Positions 17,506 to 26,986 of a stretch of DNA of 64,000 nt are shown in pieces. The notes under the pieces are model-generated. The model saw only the letters and a program-made list of their open reading frames with translations. It searched no databases and was not told where the DNA came from. Location of the stretch: contig NZ_CP071798.1 of the NCBI RefSeq assembly GCF_017498505.1, positions 1,302,001-1,366,000 of the forward strand. Reading direction: 5' to 3'. The stretch's first letter is position 1. Every line of letters starts with the position of its first letter. The translations under genes and the position numbers were made by a program. Origin of the DNA: Sporosarcina sp. Te-1 (GTDB lineage: Bacteria; Bacillota; Bacilli; Bacillales_A; Planococcaceae).

Positions 17506-20500
17506 TTAATCGTTACTCTCGATGGCACGCTTTCTCGTTTCGCGATCGATCAAGCTATAGATGATCGGAACGATATACAGGGTCAAGAAGGTAGAGCTGA
17601 TCAAGCCGCCGATCACCGCAATGCCCATCGGCTGATTCATCTCAGTTCCTTCTCCAATTCCTAATGCCAAAGGCAACAGCCCGAGTATTGTTGTCAAAGC
17701 GGTCATTAAAATGGGGCGAACCCGATCTCGGACCGATGCGATAATGGCGTCATAGGAAGACAGACCAGCCTGTTTCCGCTGATTAATGTAATCTACGAGC
17801 ACAATTCCGTTGTTCACCACAATTCCAACTAGGACGAGTATGCCAATAACTGCTGTTACACTAATCGGCGTATTGGTGGCCAGCAGTCCCAGCGATACCC
17901 CTATCATCATCAATGGGACAGAGAACATAATGACAAAAGGATATTTAAATGACTCAAATTGTGCTGCCATGACAATATAGACAAGAACTACCGCAAGCAG
18001 AACAGCCATAATCATATCATTGATCGCACTTTCAAAGAGTTCGCGGTCGCCCCCATATGTCATTTGCGTTTGTTCCGGCAAATCAAGTCGATCCATCATC
18101 TCATTCACTTGTTTCGTCATATCCCCCAACGATTCAGTTGAGGTGTACTTCAATGTATAGGTGACTGAATGAGCCTGATCGACCCGTTGAATGGCAACCG
18201 GGCCTTCCTTTACACTGATGGCTGCGACTGAGCCCAGATCAATGAATGTTCCTGCCGGCGTCCGGAGTTTTAACTTCTTTAGTTTTTCAATGCTATTCCG
18301 GTATTTCTCATCATACGAAACCATGACTGAAACAACATCTCCGCGCTTATCGACAATTTGTGTCGCAAATGACCCACGTGTGATCGAGTTCACTGTCTGC
18401 GCAATTTGGTAAGGTGCCAGTCCCGCATCCGCGGCTTTCACCGGATCAATATCCATGTGGATTTCTTCGATCGTATCCTGGAGATTGTTTGACACTTCCA
18501 TCACGGATTTCATCTTGCTTAATTCCACATCGATTTTTTTCACGGCGTCATCCAGTCTCTGTTCATCAATATCATTTAAAGAAAACGTCAGCGTGTTAGG
18601 CGAGGAACCCGCTGCAGTTTGCATGTTAAAGCCAACTGTTGCCTGGTCTCCAACTACTTCAAGGACTTTTGGCTGGACCTCATCGACAAACTCAAATACG
18701 GAGCCCTCTCTTTTTGAAAGCGGAACGAGTTTGACATACATCTCTGCAGTGTTGGATTCTGAACTTCCTTGCGCCATTCCTTGCTGGGTACCCCCGACTA
18801 AACTGACATAGACTTCAACATCGTCTTTTCCTTTCAGCACATTTTCAATCTTTTTGACCACTTCATTGGTAGCAGATAACGAGGAGCCATTTGGCAAATC
18901 TACAGAAATGCTAAAAAACCCTTCGTCTGTCGCTGGCAAAAATTCGGTACCCACCTTAAACAGCCCAAATCCGCTGCCTCCTAACAATAGAACAGTCAAT
19001 GCCAAAACAATAAAACGATGCTTCAAAGACCATTTTACAGAGCGTTCAAATGTATTCCACGTTTTCGAACGCCTTCTCCGCGCTTCTACATTCTTTTTCG
19101 GCTTCTTGAGCATCCTGCTTGCCATCATCGGCACTACAGTGAGGGCGACGACAAGAGAGGCAAAGAGACTAAAGGAAATGGTCAGCGCAAACTCGGTAAA
19201 AATTTGACCGATCAATCCGCTGATGAACAGGACCGGGACAAAGACGGCCAACGTCGTAAGTGTCGAAGCGGTAATGGCGCCCGCAATCTCCTTGGACCCC
19301 TCTTTAGAGGCTTCCCGAGGTGACTTTCCCATGCCAAGATGCCGCTCGATATTTTCTATCACAACGATAGCATTATCTACTAGCATCCCAATGCCAAGGG
19401 CAAGAGCACCGAGGGTCATAATATTTAATGAGAAGTTGGCAAAGTACATTAAAACGAATGTGACAATGACAGAATAGGGAATAGCGATTCCAATAATAAT
19501 TGGACTTTTGATCCCTCTCAGGAATAAGAAAAGGACGATCATGGCGAATAGTCCGCCGAGTAGTAGCGATTGCCCGATATTGCCGATGGCCAATTTTACA
19601 TAATCGCCTTGGTCGAATAAAACATCTGCGGTAACACCTTTGAATTCTTCTTTCTCTAATTGCTTGTCCACTGCCTTTTTAAAGTCGGTGGAAACGGTCG
19701 CCGTGTTGGCACCCGATTCTTGCAAAACCGACATTAAAACGGCCTGCTTGTCGTTCGCCCGGGTTTCCGAAGTCGACTTTGCCTCCATCAAAGCAACATC
19801 TGACGCCACGTCAGCAACCGTCAGCTTTTCCCCAGTCAAGGGATTGGCGCCGATCGCCACATTGCGGATATCGGAGATTGTCGTCAGGGTGCTCAAAATT
19901 CTCGTCGTCAATTGCTTTCCATCTGGCGTTTCGATCGGTTCTCCCGGCATGGAAACGTTGCTGGCTTGGATGGCTTGGACAACATCCGATTGAACAAGAC
20001 CGTTTTCTTCCAGTTTCTTTTCATCCAGAATGACTTGGACTTCCTCCACCAGATTGCCGGATACCGTGACACTAGCTACCCCTTTTGTTCTACGCAACTC
20101 CGTTTCAAGCCGTTCGGCTATCTTTCGAATATCCGCATCCTCTCCAGAAGTTCGGAGTGACAACTGGATGACCGGAAACTGGGATGGGTCGAATTTCATG
20201 AAGCGAGGCTCGTTAGCTCCTTCCGGAACGGGGACTTGATCGATCCGTTGCATGACATCCAATTGGACGTCATCAATGACAGTCGACCAGTCGAACATTA
20301 AAAGAATGAAGTTAGCCCCTTCCTGCGACGAGGACTGTATCGACTTTAAGCCAGGTGTGGTCGATAAACTATCTTCCAGCGGTTTCGTCAATTTTTCACT
20401 CACTTCCGTCGAGGAAGCGCCGGGATAACTCGTCACCACAACAGCAACCGGCGGGTTCAATTCCGGTATCAGGGTAACTGGTATTTTTAAAAAAGATACG

Positions 20501-20577
20501 GCCCCTAAAATGATGACAAGAAACATGGTCACCATCGTAAAAACCGGCCGTTTAATGGAGAATTCACTAATTTTCAT
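17506..20577 (-). CDS. swrC: RND family efflux transporter, SwrC-like
   Basis: A 1023-residue resistance-nodulation-division permease: helix 1 (PVFTMVTMFLVIILGAVSF), a large extracytoplasmic loop, six central helices with GALALGIGMLVDNAIVVIENIERH (helix 4, proton-relay Asp residues) and the matching second half (GILVLVGIVVNNGIVLVDYIN). It is the usual Gram-positive AcrB homologue; in B. subtilis SwrC (YerP) exports surfactin and is needed for swarming. The ATG at 20577 has GGAG upstream. No membrane-fusion partner gene lies beside it, as expected in Firmicutes. The exact substrate is not predictable from sequence. Confidence 0.9.
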   Translation of the reverse strand: MKISEFSIKRPVFTMVTMFLVIILGAVSFLKIPVTLIPELNPPVAVVVTSYPGASSTEVSEKLTKPLEDSLSTTPGLKSIQSSSQEGANFILLMFDWSTVIDDVQLDVMQRIDQVPVPEGANEPRFMKFDPSQFPVIQLSLRTSGEDADIRKIAERLETELRRTKGVASVTVSGNLVEEVQVILDEKKLEENGLVQSDVVQAIQASNVSMPGEPIETPDGKQLTTRILSTLTTISDIRNVAIGANPLTGEKLTVADVASDVALMEAKSTSETRANDKQAVLMSVLQESGANTATVSTDFKKAVDKQLEKEEFKGVTADVLFDQGDYVKLAIGNIGQSLLLGGLFAMIVLFLFLRGIKSPIIIGIAIPYSVIVTFVLMYFANFSLNIMTLGALALGIGMLVDNAIVVIENIERHLGMGKSPREASKEGSKEIAGAITASTLTTLAVFVPVLFISGLIGQIFTEFALTISFSLFASLVVALTVVPMMASRMLKKPKKNVEARRRRSKTWNTFERSVKWSLKHRFIVLALTVLLLGGSGFGLFKVGTEFLPATDEGFFSISVDLPNGSSLSATNEVVKKIENVLKGKDDVEVYVSLVGGTQQGMAQGSSESNTAEMYVKLVPLSKREGSVFEFVDEVQPKVLEVVGDQATVGFNMQTAAGSSPNTLTFSLNDIDEQRLDDAVKKIDVELSKMKSVMEVSNNLQDTIEEIHMDIDPVKAADAGLAPYQIAQTVNSITRGSFATQIVDKRGDVVSVMVSYDEKYRNSIEKLKKLKLRTPAGTFIDLGSVAAISVKEGPVAIQRVDQAHSVTYTLKYTSTESLGDMTKQVNEMMDRLDLPEQTQMTYGGDRELFESAINDMIMAVLLAVVLVYIVMAAQFESFKYPFVIMFSVPLMMIGVSLGLLATNTPISVTAVIGILVLVGIVVNNGIVLVDYINQRKQAGLSSYDAIIASVRDRVRPILMTALTTILGLLPLALGIGEGTEMNQPMGIAVIGGLISSTFLTLYIVPIIYSLIDRETRKRAIESND

Positions 20578-20691
20578 TTACACGTCTCCTTCACATCTCA
20601 AAAGCGTTATCTCAATCATATTGAAACAGTGCTTTAACTTCAATTCGGAGCCTAGGATTTTTTTATTTATTGCATTCATACAAGTAAAAAA

Positions 20692-20718
20692 TGGCCCGGA
20701 CGCATTGTTGCCGGGCCA
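20692..20718 (-). terminator. Terminator of prfC
   Basis: TGGCCCGG/CCGGGCCA stem with an 11-base loop followed on the minus strand by TTTTTTAC, 13 bp behind the prfC stop. Confidence 0.85.
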
Positions 20719-20731
20719 CCATTGTTTTCTT

Positions 20732-22306
20732 TTACAACAAACTGTATAACCGAATCTCCGGATATTTATCGTGGAACCAACGCATTGCAAAGTCATTTTC
20801 AAACAAGAAGACAAGATTGTCATGGCGATCCTTCACAAGCATGGCTCGTTGTCCCGTCATTGTTTCTTTCACATCCGCCTCATTTTCAATCCAACGCGCG
20901 ACTTTGGATCCAATATGTTCCATTTGCACTTCCACGTTGTATTCATTTTTCATCCGATGTTCGAAAACCTCGAATTGCAGTTGACCGACAGCACCTAATA
21001 AAACCTCTTCCGTATGAAGCGTTTTGTAATATTGAATGGCGCCTTCCTGGACCAATTGTAAAATGCCCTTATGAAAATGTTTTGATTTCATTACGTTTTT
21101 TGCCGTGACACGTACAAATAGTTCTGGCGTGAATTGAGGTAGCGCTTCATATTGGAACATTTTCTTGCCTCCGACCACTGTATCACCAATTTGATAATTC
21201 CCCGTGTCGTACAATCCGATAATGTCCCCAGCGACCGCTTCATTGACCGTTTCCCGGTCATCCGCAAGGAATTGTGTCGTTTGTGAAAGCTTGATTGACT
21301 TCGAAATGCGAGGTACAGTAACGGTCATGCCCCGTTCGAAAGCTCCCGAGACAATCCGGACGAACGCGATACGATCCCGGTGTGCCGGATTCATATTCGC
21401 TTGTATTTTGAAAATAAATCCTGAGAATTCGTCTGCGTATGGATCCACTCTCTCTTCGTCCTTTGTTTTTCTCGATTGTGGCGCAGGAGCAAACTGAAGG
21501 AACGTCTCTAAAAAAGTTTGGACGCCAAAATTGGTTAAGGCACTGCCAAAGAACACGGGCGTCAATTCCCCTTTCGCCACTCGTTCTTCATCAAACTCAT
21601 TGCCTGCTTCATTCAACAGCATGACATCCTCCAATGCCTGTTTGTAATAGGATGTTTCTGTCATGGTATGCGCAACCGCAAGACCTCCGTCCGCGTCAAG
21701 AGGCAAATACTTTTGATCGTCCTCCGGTCGGGCAAGCTCGACCCTTTGATTATGCCGGTCATAGATGCCAAGAAATTCCTTCCCCATACCGATCGGCCAG
21801 TTCATAGCATACGATTCAATCCCGAGCACCTCTTCAAGCTCTTCCATTAATTCAAGCGGTTCTTTCCCTTGACGGTCCATCTTGTTCATGAATGTAAAGA
21901 TCGGAATACCTCGCATCCGGCAAACTTTGAACAGTTTGATCGTTTGTGGCTCGATCCCTTTCCCCGAATCCACCATCATAACGGCCGCATCGACAGCCAT
22001 CAAGGTACGATACGTATCTTCACTGAAATCTTCGTGTCCAGGCGTATCTAAAATGTTCACACGCTTTCCTTCATAATCGAACTGCAAGACGGATGAAGTG
22101 ACGGAAATTCCACGTTGCTTCTCAATCTCCATCCAGTCCGATGTGGCATATTTACCAGTTTTCTTCCCTTTCACCGTTCCTGTATCGCGAATGGCACCAC
22201 CAAAGAATAATAATTTTTCTGTCATGGTCGTTTTCCCGGCATCTGGATGGGAAATAATAGCGAAGGTCCGGCGTGATGCAATTTCATCCTTTATCGGTTT
22301 TTGCAT
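20732..22306 (-). CDS. prfC: Peptide chain release factor 3
   Basis: A 524-residue translational GTPase that recycles RF1/RF2 after peptide release. G1 is SHPDAGKTT (19-27), then [10 protein letters not shown] (G2), [14 protein letters not shown] (G3) and NKMDRQGK (G4), followed by the RF3-specific domains II and III ending in [16 protein letters not shown]. Full length for the family. AAGGAG lies eight bases upstream of the ATG. It is a single gene with a terminator. Confidence 0.96.
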   Translation of the reverse strand: MQKPIKDEIASRRTFAIISHPDAGKTTMTEKLLFFGGAIRDTGTVKGKKTGKYATSDWMEIEKQRGISVTSSVLQFDYEGKRVNILDTPGHEDFSEDTYRTLMAVDAAVMMVDSGKGIEPQTIKLFKVCRMRGIPIFTFMNKMDRQGKEPLELMEELEEVLGIESYAMNWPIGMGKEFLGIYDRHNQRVELARPEDDQKYLPLDADGGLAVAHTMTETSYYKQALEDVMLLNEAGNEFDEERVAKGELTPVFFGSALTNFGVQTFLETFLQFAPAPQSRKTKDEERVDPYADEFSGFIFKIQANMNPAHRDRIAFVRIVSGAFERGMTVTVPRISKSIKLSQTTQFLADDRETVNEAVAGDIIGLYDTGNYQIGDTVVGGKKMFQYEALPQFTPELFVRVTAKNVMKSKHFHKGILQLVQEGAIQYYKTLHTEEVLLGAVGQLQFEVFEHRMKNEYNVEVQMEHIGSKVARWIENEADVKETMTGQRAMLVKDRHDNLVFLFENDFAMRWFHDKYPEIRLYSLL

Positions 22307-22451
22307 TCTGTTATCTCCTTACATATGAGCTTTTTTAAGCATAGAGCGATTGATGTCTCTTTTCAACCATTTTTTCTTATACAGATTAGTACCTATACAC
22401 CTTCTGAATCGAAATCACAGCAGAGTACTATAGGATATGCCAGAAAGAAAA

Positions 22452-22481
22452 GGAGCTGCCCTAACTCGGACAGCCCACTCC
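22452..22481 (-). terminator. Terminator of murE
   Basis: GGAGTGGGCTGTCC/GGGCAGCTCC imperfect stem followed on the minus strand by TTTTCTTTCT, six bases behind the murE stop. Confidence 0.7.
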
Positions 22482-22486
22482 AATGG

Positions 22487-23977
22487 TTATTCGGTCAATA
22501 TTCGATCCCCGAACTTTTTTTCGCCTTCCTGCAAAGCGATCTCCGCGTCGGAATGAGGAAATTTCTCATTTCCAATAATCTGAAAGTCCTCATGTCCTTT
22601 TCCCGCAAAGATGATTATATCCCCCGGGTTTGCAACGGCAATCGCGTGTTGCACCGCTTTAGCACGGTCCCCAATACAAGCATATTGATCATGCGCCATG
22701 CCAGCTTCCAATTCAGACAAAATCGATTCGTACGGCTCATCACGCGGATCGTCTGTTGTCAAAATGACATAATCGGCTACAGATGCCTTTTCCGCCATAA
22801 CCGGTCGTTTTTTCCGGTCCCGATTTCCTCCTGTACCGATAAGGAATATCAATTTAGAACCATCCTTCTTGTAGGGCAATACAGATTGGATCGCTTTCTC
22901 GATGGCATCAGGAGAATGGGCATAATCGACAAACATTGTAATTGGCAGATTCGTCTCCACTTTTTGCATCCGGCCTTTCGCTGGAGAAACAGCGGAAAGA
23001 TGCGCGATGATTTCCTTTGTTTTCATTCCTTTCGCAACCAATGCAGCGATGGCCGCCAGAGAATTATAAACATTGAATTCACCAATCAATTTCGTTTTCA
23101 CCTGGTATGTCCCTTCTGGACAAGTTAACGTAAACGTGGTGGCGTCCGCTTCTATCTTAATATCTGACGCCTTAAACATCGCTTCTTTCTCTACGCCATA
23201 GGTTAAGACAGGATAAGGCGTCATCATTCTCATACGATCGCTCCAAGGATCATCCGCGTTGAGGACCGCATATTTGAACCTCTCCAAATCCTGCCCAAGC
23301 TGTGCAAACAAAAGACCTTTTGCATTGCCGTAGTTTTCCATTGAACCATGAAAATCCAAGTGGTCGTGTGTTAAATTGGTGAATATCGCGATATCGAATT
23401 CGGTACCCGATAGACGCCCTTCCACTAAGCCATGCGAGGAGACTTCCATTGTCATCACTTCGCATCCTTCCTCCGCGGCTTGCGAGATCATCTGCTGTGT
23501 CGTAACAACATCAGTTGTCGTATTGTCGGTTTCATAAAGCGTGCCATCCAAATTAAAGCCGATCGTTCCGGTTACTGCTGATTTCACGCCGGCCTCCTGT
23601 AAGATGGAATGGATTAGATTACTGACGCTTGTTTTTCCATTCGTGCCTGTCACTCCAATCATCGTCATCCGTTTTGATGGGAAACCGTAAAATCGAGGGG
23701 CAAGTAACGCAATCGACCTTGCTGTATCTTCTACGTATACGACTGCCACTTTATCAGTATCTACATTCAATGGTTCCGAGGCGATTATAACACGCGCCCC
23801 TTGTTCGACGGCCTGCTGGGCGTAGTCATGTCCATTTACCGTAAACCCTTTTATACATACAAATACTCCACCCGCATTAACAGCTCGCGAGTTGACCGCA
23901 ATATCCGTCACAGTTGGAGGAAGCTGTCCTTCGATACGCCGGATTGGCACAATCGAAAATAAGTGTTCGGTGTTCAT
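22487..23977 (-). CDS. murE: UDP-N-acetylmuramyl-tripeptide synthetase MurE (orphan copy)
   Basis: A 496-residue Mur ligase that adds the third residue (meso-Dap or L-Lys) to UDP-MurNAc-L-Ala-D-Glu. ATP loop TGTNGKTS (about 109-116), HDHLDFHG near 204, and the amino-acid specificity motif DDPRDEP at 409-415. Classical Dap enzymes have DNPR; the DDPR variant occurs elsewhere, so the added residue is uncertain. Start at 23977 (MNTEHLF) seven bases behind GGAGG, not the upstream in-frame codon. It lies outside any division-cell-wall cluster, 14 bp behind the M42 peptidase gene with which it is probably co-transcribed. Confidence 0.92.
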   Translation of the reverse strand: MNTEHLFSIVPIRRIEGQLPPTVTDIAVNSRAVNAGGVFVCIKGFTVNGHDYAQQAVEQGARVIIASEPLNVDTDKVAVVYVEDTARSIALLAPRFYGFPSKRMTMIGVTGTNGKTSVSNLIHSILQEAGVKSAVTGTIGFNLDGTLYETDNTTTDVVTTQQMISQAAEEGCEVMTMEVSSHGLVEGRLSGTEFDIAIFTNLTHDHLDFHGSMENYGNAKGLLFAQLGQDLERFKYAVLNADDPWSDRMRMMTPYPVLTYGVEKEAMFKASDIKIEADATTFTLTCPEGTYQVKTKLIGEFNVYNSLAAIAALVAKGMKTKEIIAHLSAVSPAKGRMQKVETNLPITMFVDYAHSPDAIEKAIQSVLPYKKDGSKLIFLIGTGGNRDRKKRPVMAEKASVADYVILTTDDPRDEPYESILSELEAGMAHDQYACIGDRAKAVQHAIAVANPGDIIIFAGKGHEDFQIIGNEKFPHSDAEIALQEGEKKFGDRILTE

Positions 23978-23991
23978 TCTAATTCCTCCAT

Positions 23992-25038
23992 TCAATCAAT
24001 CATGGCTGCGTTCACATAAGCATGTAATAACTGAGAAGTCGCTTTCAACGAGTCAATATGTGTACGTTCCATCGCATGAGAAGACTCGATGCCCGGTCCG
24101 AACAAAGCATGTCTCACATCAAAACCAGCCCGGATGGCAGCTGAAGCATCCGATCCATAAAATGGGTAGATATCCAATTTAAAAGGAATACCGCCCTCTT
24201 TGCATAAAGATGTCAATTGACGAGTCAATTCATAGTGATAGGGTCCTGTGGAGTCTTTCGCGCAAATGGAAACCGTGTATTCATCCGAAGACTGGCCATC
24301 CCCAATTGCCCCCATATCGACAGCGATATATTCGACCGTCTCAGCTGGTACATTCGAGTTGCCGCCGTAGCCGATCTCTTCATTGTTTGAGATATAAAAA
24401 TGAGTTGTATGCGGCAGCTCGGCCCCTTGTTCTTTCAAATTACGGACGAGCTCCAGTAGCAATGCAGTGCTCGCTTTGTCATCTAAATGACGTGATTTGA
24501 CAAATCCGCTGTTCGTCACTTCAAAACGAGGTTCAAATGAAACAAAGTCACCGACTTCGATACCTAGGGAACGGGTTTCGTCTGCCGTCTTCACTTTCTC
24601 ATCGATCCGTACTTCGATGTTATCTGCACTCCGTTTCGCTGTGCCCGCATCTTCATACACATGAACTGTCGTTTGATGCATTAAAATCGTACCGGAAATG
24701 ACTCGCCCTCCAGCAGTATGTATATTGCAGTACTCTCCTTCAACCGCGTTCCATCTGAATCCGCCGATCATTGTCAATTTCAAACGGCCATTCGGTTTGA
24801 TCTCCTTCACCATAGCACCTAATGTATCGGTATGAGCGGTCAACAGCCGATGTCGCGAATTATCTTTCCCTTCCAACGTCGCAATGACCGCCCCTTTATT
24901 CGTTTTTATAAAGGGAACTTCCATCTTCTCAAATTCAGCAGCGATGAGTCCCATGACTTCACTTGTATACCCTGACGGACTAGGCGTCTCCACAAGTCGT
25001 TTTAATAAATCCAAAACACGTTTTTCATCAAAATTCAT
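23992..25038 (-). CDS. M42 family metallopeptidase
   Basis: A 348-residue dinuclear-metal aminopeptidase of the glutamyl/tetrahedral aminopeptidase family (YsdC/YtoP/FrvX). Metal ligands are visible as LTAHTDTLG (about residue 66), HLDDKAS (about 182), NNEEIGYGG (catalytic Glu pair, about 215) and VDMGA, with the last ligand His in IESSHAMERTH. The ATG at 25038 lies six bases behind AAAGGTG; a GTG three codons earlier is within the ribosome site. Cytoplasmic peptide turnover is the likely role. Shares a transcript with murE. Confidence 0.88.
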   Translation of the reverse strand: MNFDEKRVLDLLKRLVETPSPSGYTSEVMGLIAAEFEKMEVPFIKTNKGAVIATLEGKDNSRHRLLTAHTDTLGAMVKEIKPNGRLKLTMIGGFRWNAVEGEYCNIHTAGGRVISGTILMHQTTVHVYEDAGTAKRSADNIEVRIDEKVKTADETRSLGIEVGDFVSFEPRFEVTNSGFVKSRHLDDKASTALLLELVRNLKEQGAELPHTTHFYISNNEEIGYGGNSNVPAETVEYIAVDMGAIGDGQSSDEYTVSICAKDSTGPYHYELTRQLTSLCKEGGIPFKLDIYPFYGSDASAAIRAGFDVRHALFGPGIESSHAMERTHIDSLKATSQLLHAYVNAAMID

Positions 25039-25135
25039 ACTGATCACCTTTCGTCTAATTTTTTTTAAAACATACTCCCATTTGATCGAAAATCATGTAT
25101 GATTATCGTTAATATTATTTCGAGGGGTGCTGAAT

Positions 25136-26728
25136 GTGGAAACTGATAAACTCGTCCAATCCCACAATAATTTCATTATACTTTTTTTCGCTTCTGTCGT
25201 CATCGTTCAGCTCTTCGTCCTCCCATTTGCAGATTTTAAATTTTATTGGGTCTTCGTACTCGCCGGTTTTATTTTCACAACGATTTTACTGTTTCTAAAT
25301 AGACTCGACGAGAGACGACACTTGACCCGTTTACGGACGCTTATTCTCTTCGGCGGGAATCTATATGTATTCCTGCTCAATATCCTATATCCCGATATTC
25401 CCTTTCTGCTTTATTTGCTTTTCCCGATCATTTTCGCATTTGTATATAATCATACGCGAACTACTGTGATCTTAGTTTCCCTAACCATTTCACAGCTGGC
25501 GCTTTTATATTTTCTGTTCCATGAATTTTATTTAACAATCGACCATACGCGCCTTGTATCCCATTACGTGTTCCTCCTTTTGATGGTGCTCATCTTAACT
25601 GTACTCTTTGTTTTCAGGGTTGGTCCCGAATGGAAGCGATTATTTGTAGAAAACAAGCGGAAAGAGGAGCAATTGACCTCGAAGGATGGATATTTGCATT
25701 TGTTTTTTGAACACGCACAAGACGCCATTGCCGTATTTAGTTTGGATTTACGGATCATAACGGTTAATCCTGCATTCGAAACGATGTATGGATGGAAAAA
25801 AGGCGAATGCCAAGGAAAAAAGATTCAGCTCTATCCAGACAGTGAACTTCGAGGCGTAGTCCAGCGGAATGAACGTGTGAAACAAGGGGAAAGTTTTCAC
25901 TTGAGGACAAAAGAAATGCGGAAAGACCGGACGTTGTTCGATGCCGAAATGACCATTGCCCCGATCTATAATCAGCAGCAAGAAATTATCGCAATTTCCG
26001 TCATCGCAAGAGACATTACAGATAAACTACAAGCAGAAACATTGAAGATGGACGCTATCAAATTGAAGGCAATTGGGGAAATAGCCGCAAGTGTTGCCCA
26101 TGAAGTGCGAAATCCCATGACCGCCGTTTCAGGCTTTGTTCAAATGATGAACGATGATCCGGCGAATCCATATCGGCACTTCACAGAAATCATGAGTGAA
26201 GAAATAAAGAGAATTAATTTGATTGCCAGCGAATTTCTCATCTTTTCCAAGCCGAATATCAAAAAGACAGGTGAATTCGATATCGAACAGGCGCTGCTCG
26301 AAGTTGTCAATCTCTTTGAAGATGAATTCCAAATGAGAAAAATTAAATGCCCCATCCATCTGGCGGAGCATCAATCGTATATTTTCGGCAATGAGGAAAG
26401 TGTAAAACAGGTGTTTATCAATCTTTTGCGAAATGCCCTTGAAGCTCTCTCGGATGCTGGTACTCTGCGAATAAAGAACCGAATTATATCCGACCAGCTA
26501 AGCATCGAAATCTCCGATAACGGATCCGGGATGAATAGCGAAGCGCTCGAGCAACTCTTTGAGCCTTTCTATTCTACAAAAGAAGATAGTGCCGGACTCG
26601 GCATGGTCATTACGAAAAAGATTATCTATGACCATAAAGGGAAAATTGAAGTAGCGAGTAATCCAGGAACCGGAACCGTTGTTACTTTGACATTTCCGAT
26701 TGCCAAAATGAAACCATTGGCTTCCTAA
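25136..26728 (+). CDS. Membrane sensor histidine kinase, KinB/KinE-like
   Basis: A 530-residue kinase. Five or six hydrophobic helices fill the first 165 residues with almost no extracellular loops, followed by a PAS domain (about 185-300), HisKA with SVAHEVRNPMTAVSGFVQMM (His322) and HATPase with NLLRNALEAL, DNGSGMNSEAL and AGLGMVITKKIIYDHKG. The architecture is that of membrane sporulation kinases; no response regulator is adjacent. GTG start at 25136, eight bases behind GAGGGG. With the kinase at 11454 it makes two probable phosphorelay inputs in this window. Confidence 0.85.
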   Translation: METDKLVQSHNNFIILFFASVVIVQLFVLPFADFKFYWVFVLAGFIFTTILLFLNRLDERRHLTRLRTLILFGGNLYVFLLNILYPDIPFLLYLLFPIIFAFVYNHTRTTVILVSLTISQLALLYFLFHEFYLTIDHTRLVSHYVFLLLMVLILTVLFVFRVGPEWKRLFVENKRKEEQLTSKDGYLHLFFEHAQDAIAVFSLDLRIITVNPAFETMYGWKKGECQGKKIQLYPDSELRGVVQRNERVKQGESFHLRTKEMRKDRTLFDAEMTIAPIYNQQQEIIAISVIARDITDKLQAETLKMDAIKLKAIGEIAASVAHEVRNPMTAVSGFVQMMNDDPANPYRHFTEIMSEEIKRINLIASEFLIFSKPNIKKTGEFDIEQALLEVVNLFEDEFQMRKIKCPIHLAEHQSYIFGNEESVKQVFINLLRNALEALSDAGTLRIKNRIISDQLSIEISDNGSGMNSEALEQLFEPFYSTKEDSAGLGMVITKKIIYDHKGKIEVASNPGTGTVVTLTFPIAKMKPLAS

Positions 26729-26795
26729 TCGATTCAAAATAGCAAACGAAGCCTTTTCCTTACGATTGCCCGAAAAATTTCCTGTAAGAATAAAA

Positions 26796-26832
26796 AGAGA
26801 GTATGGAAATGATAAATTATCCCATGCTCTCT
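26796..26832 (+). terminator. Terminator behind the membrane kinase
   Basis: AGAGAGTATGG/CCATGCTCTCT arms around a 14-base loop, followed by TTTTTAAT. Confidence 0.75.
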
Positions 26833-26849
26833 TTTTAATACCGTGAGTT

Positions 26850-26925
26850 TCTGTTGTCTCCTCGGTGCTGCGTTCTCAGGCCTTTCGGAGAGCGCTGTTC
26901 CCGCTAGAATCACCGCCTTGCACTC
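26850..26925. repeat. Degraded copy of the GC-rich dispersed repeat
   Basis: GCGCTGTTCCCGCTAGAATC and CCTTGCACTC here align with GCGCTGTTCTCGCTGGAGTC and CTCTGCACTC in the IS leader near 3340-3372. Similarity extends upstream to CTCCTCGGTGCTGCG. No inverted repeat or transposase remains around it. Confidence 0.6.
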
Positions 26926-26986
26926 ACGTGCTAAAATTAGCTGAAACTAGCAACCTTCAATCTATACAAATCGCAAAGCATTTTCT

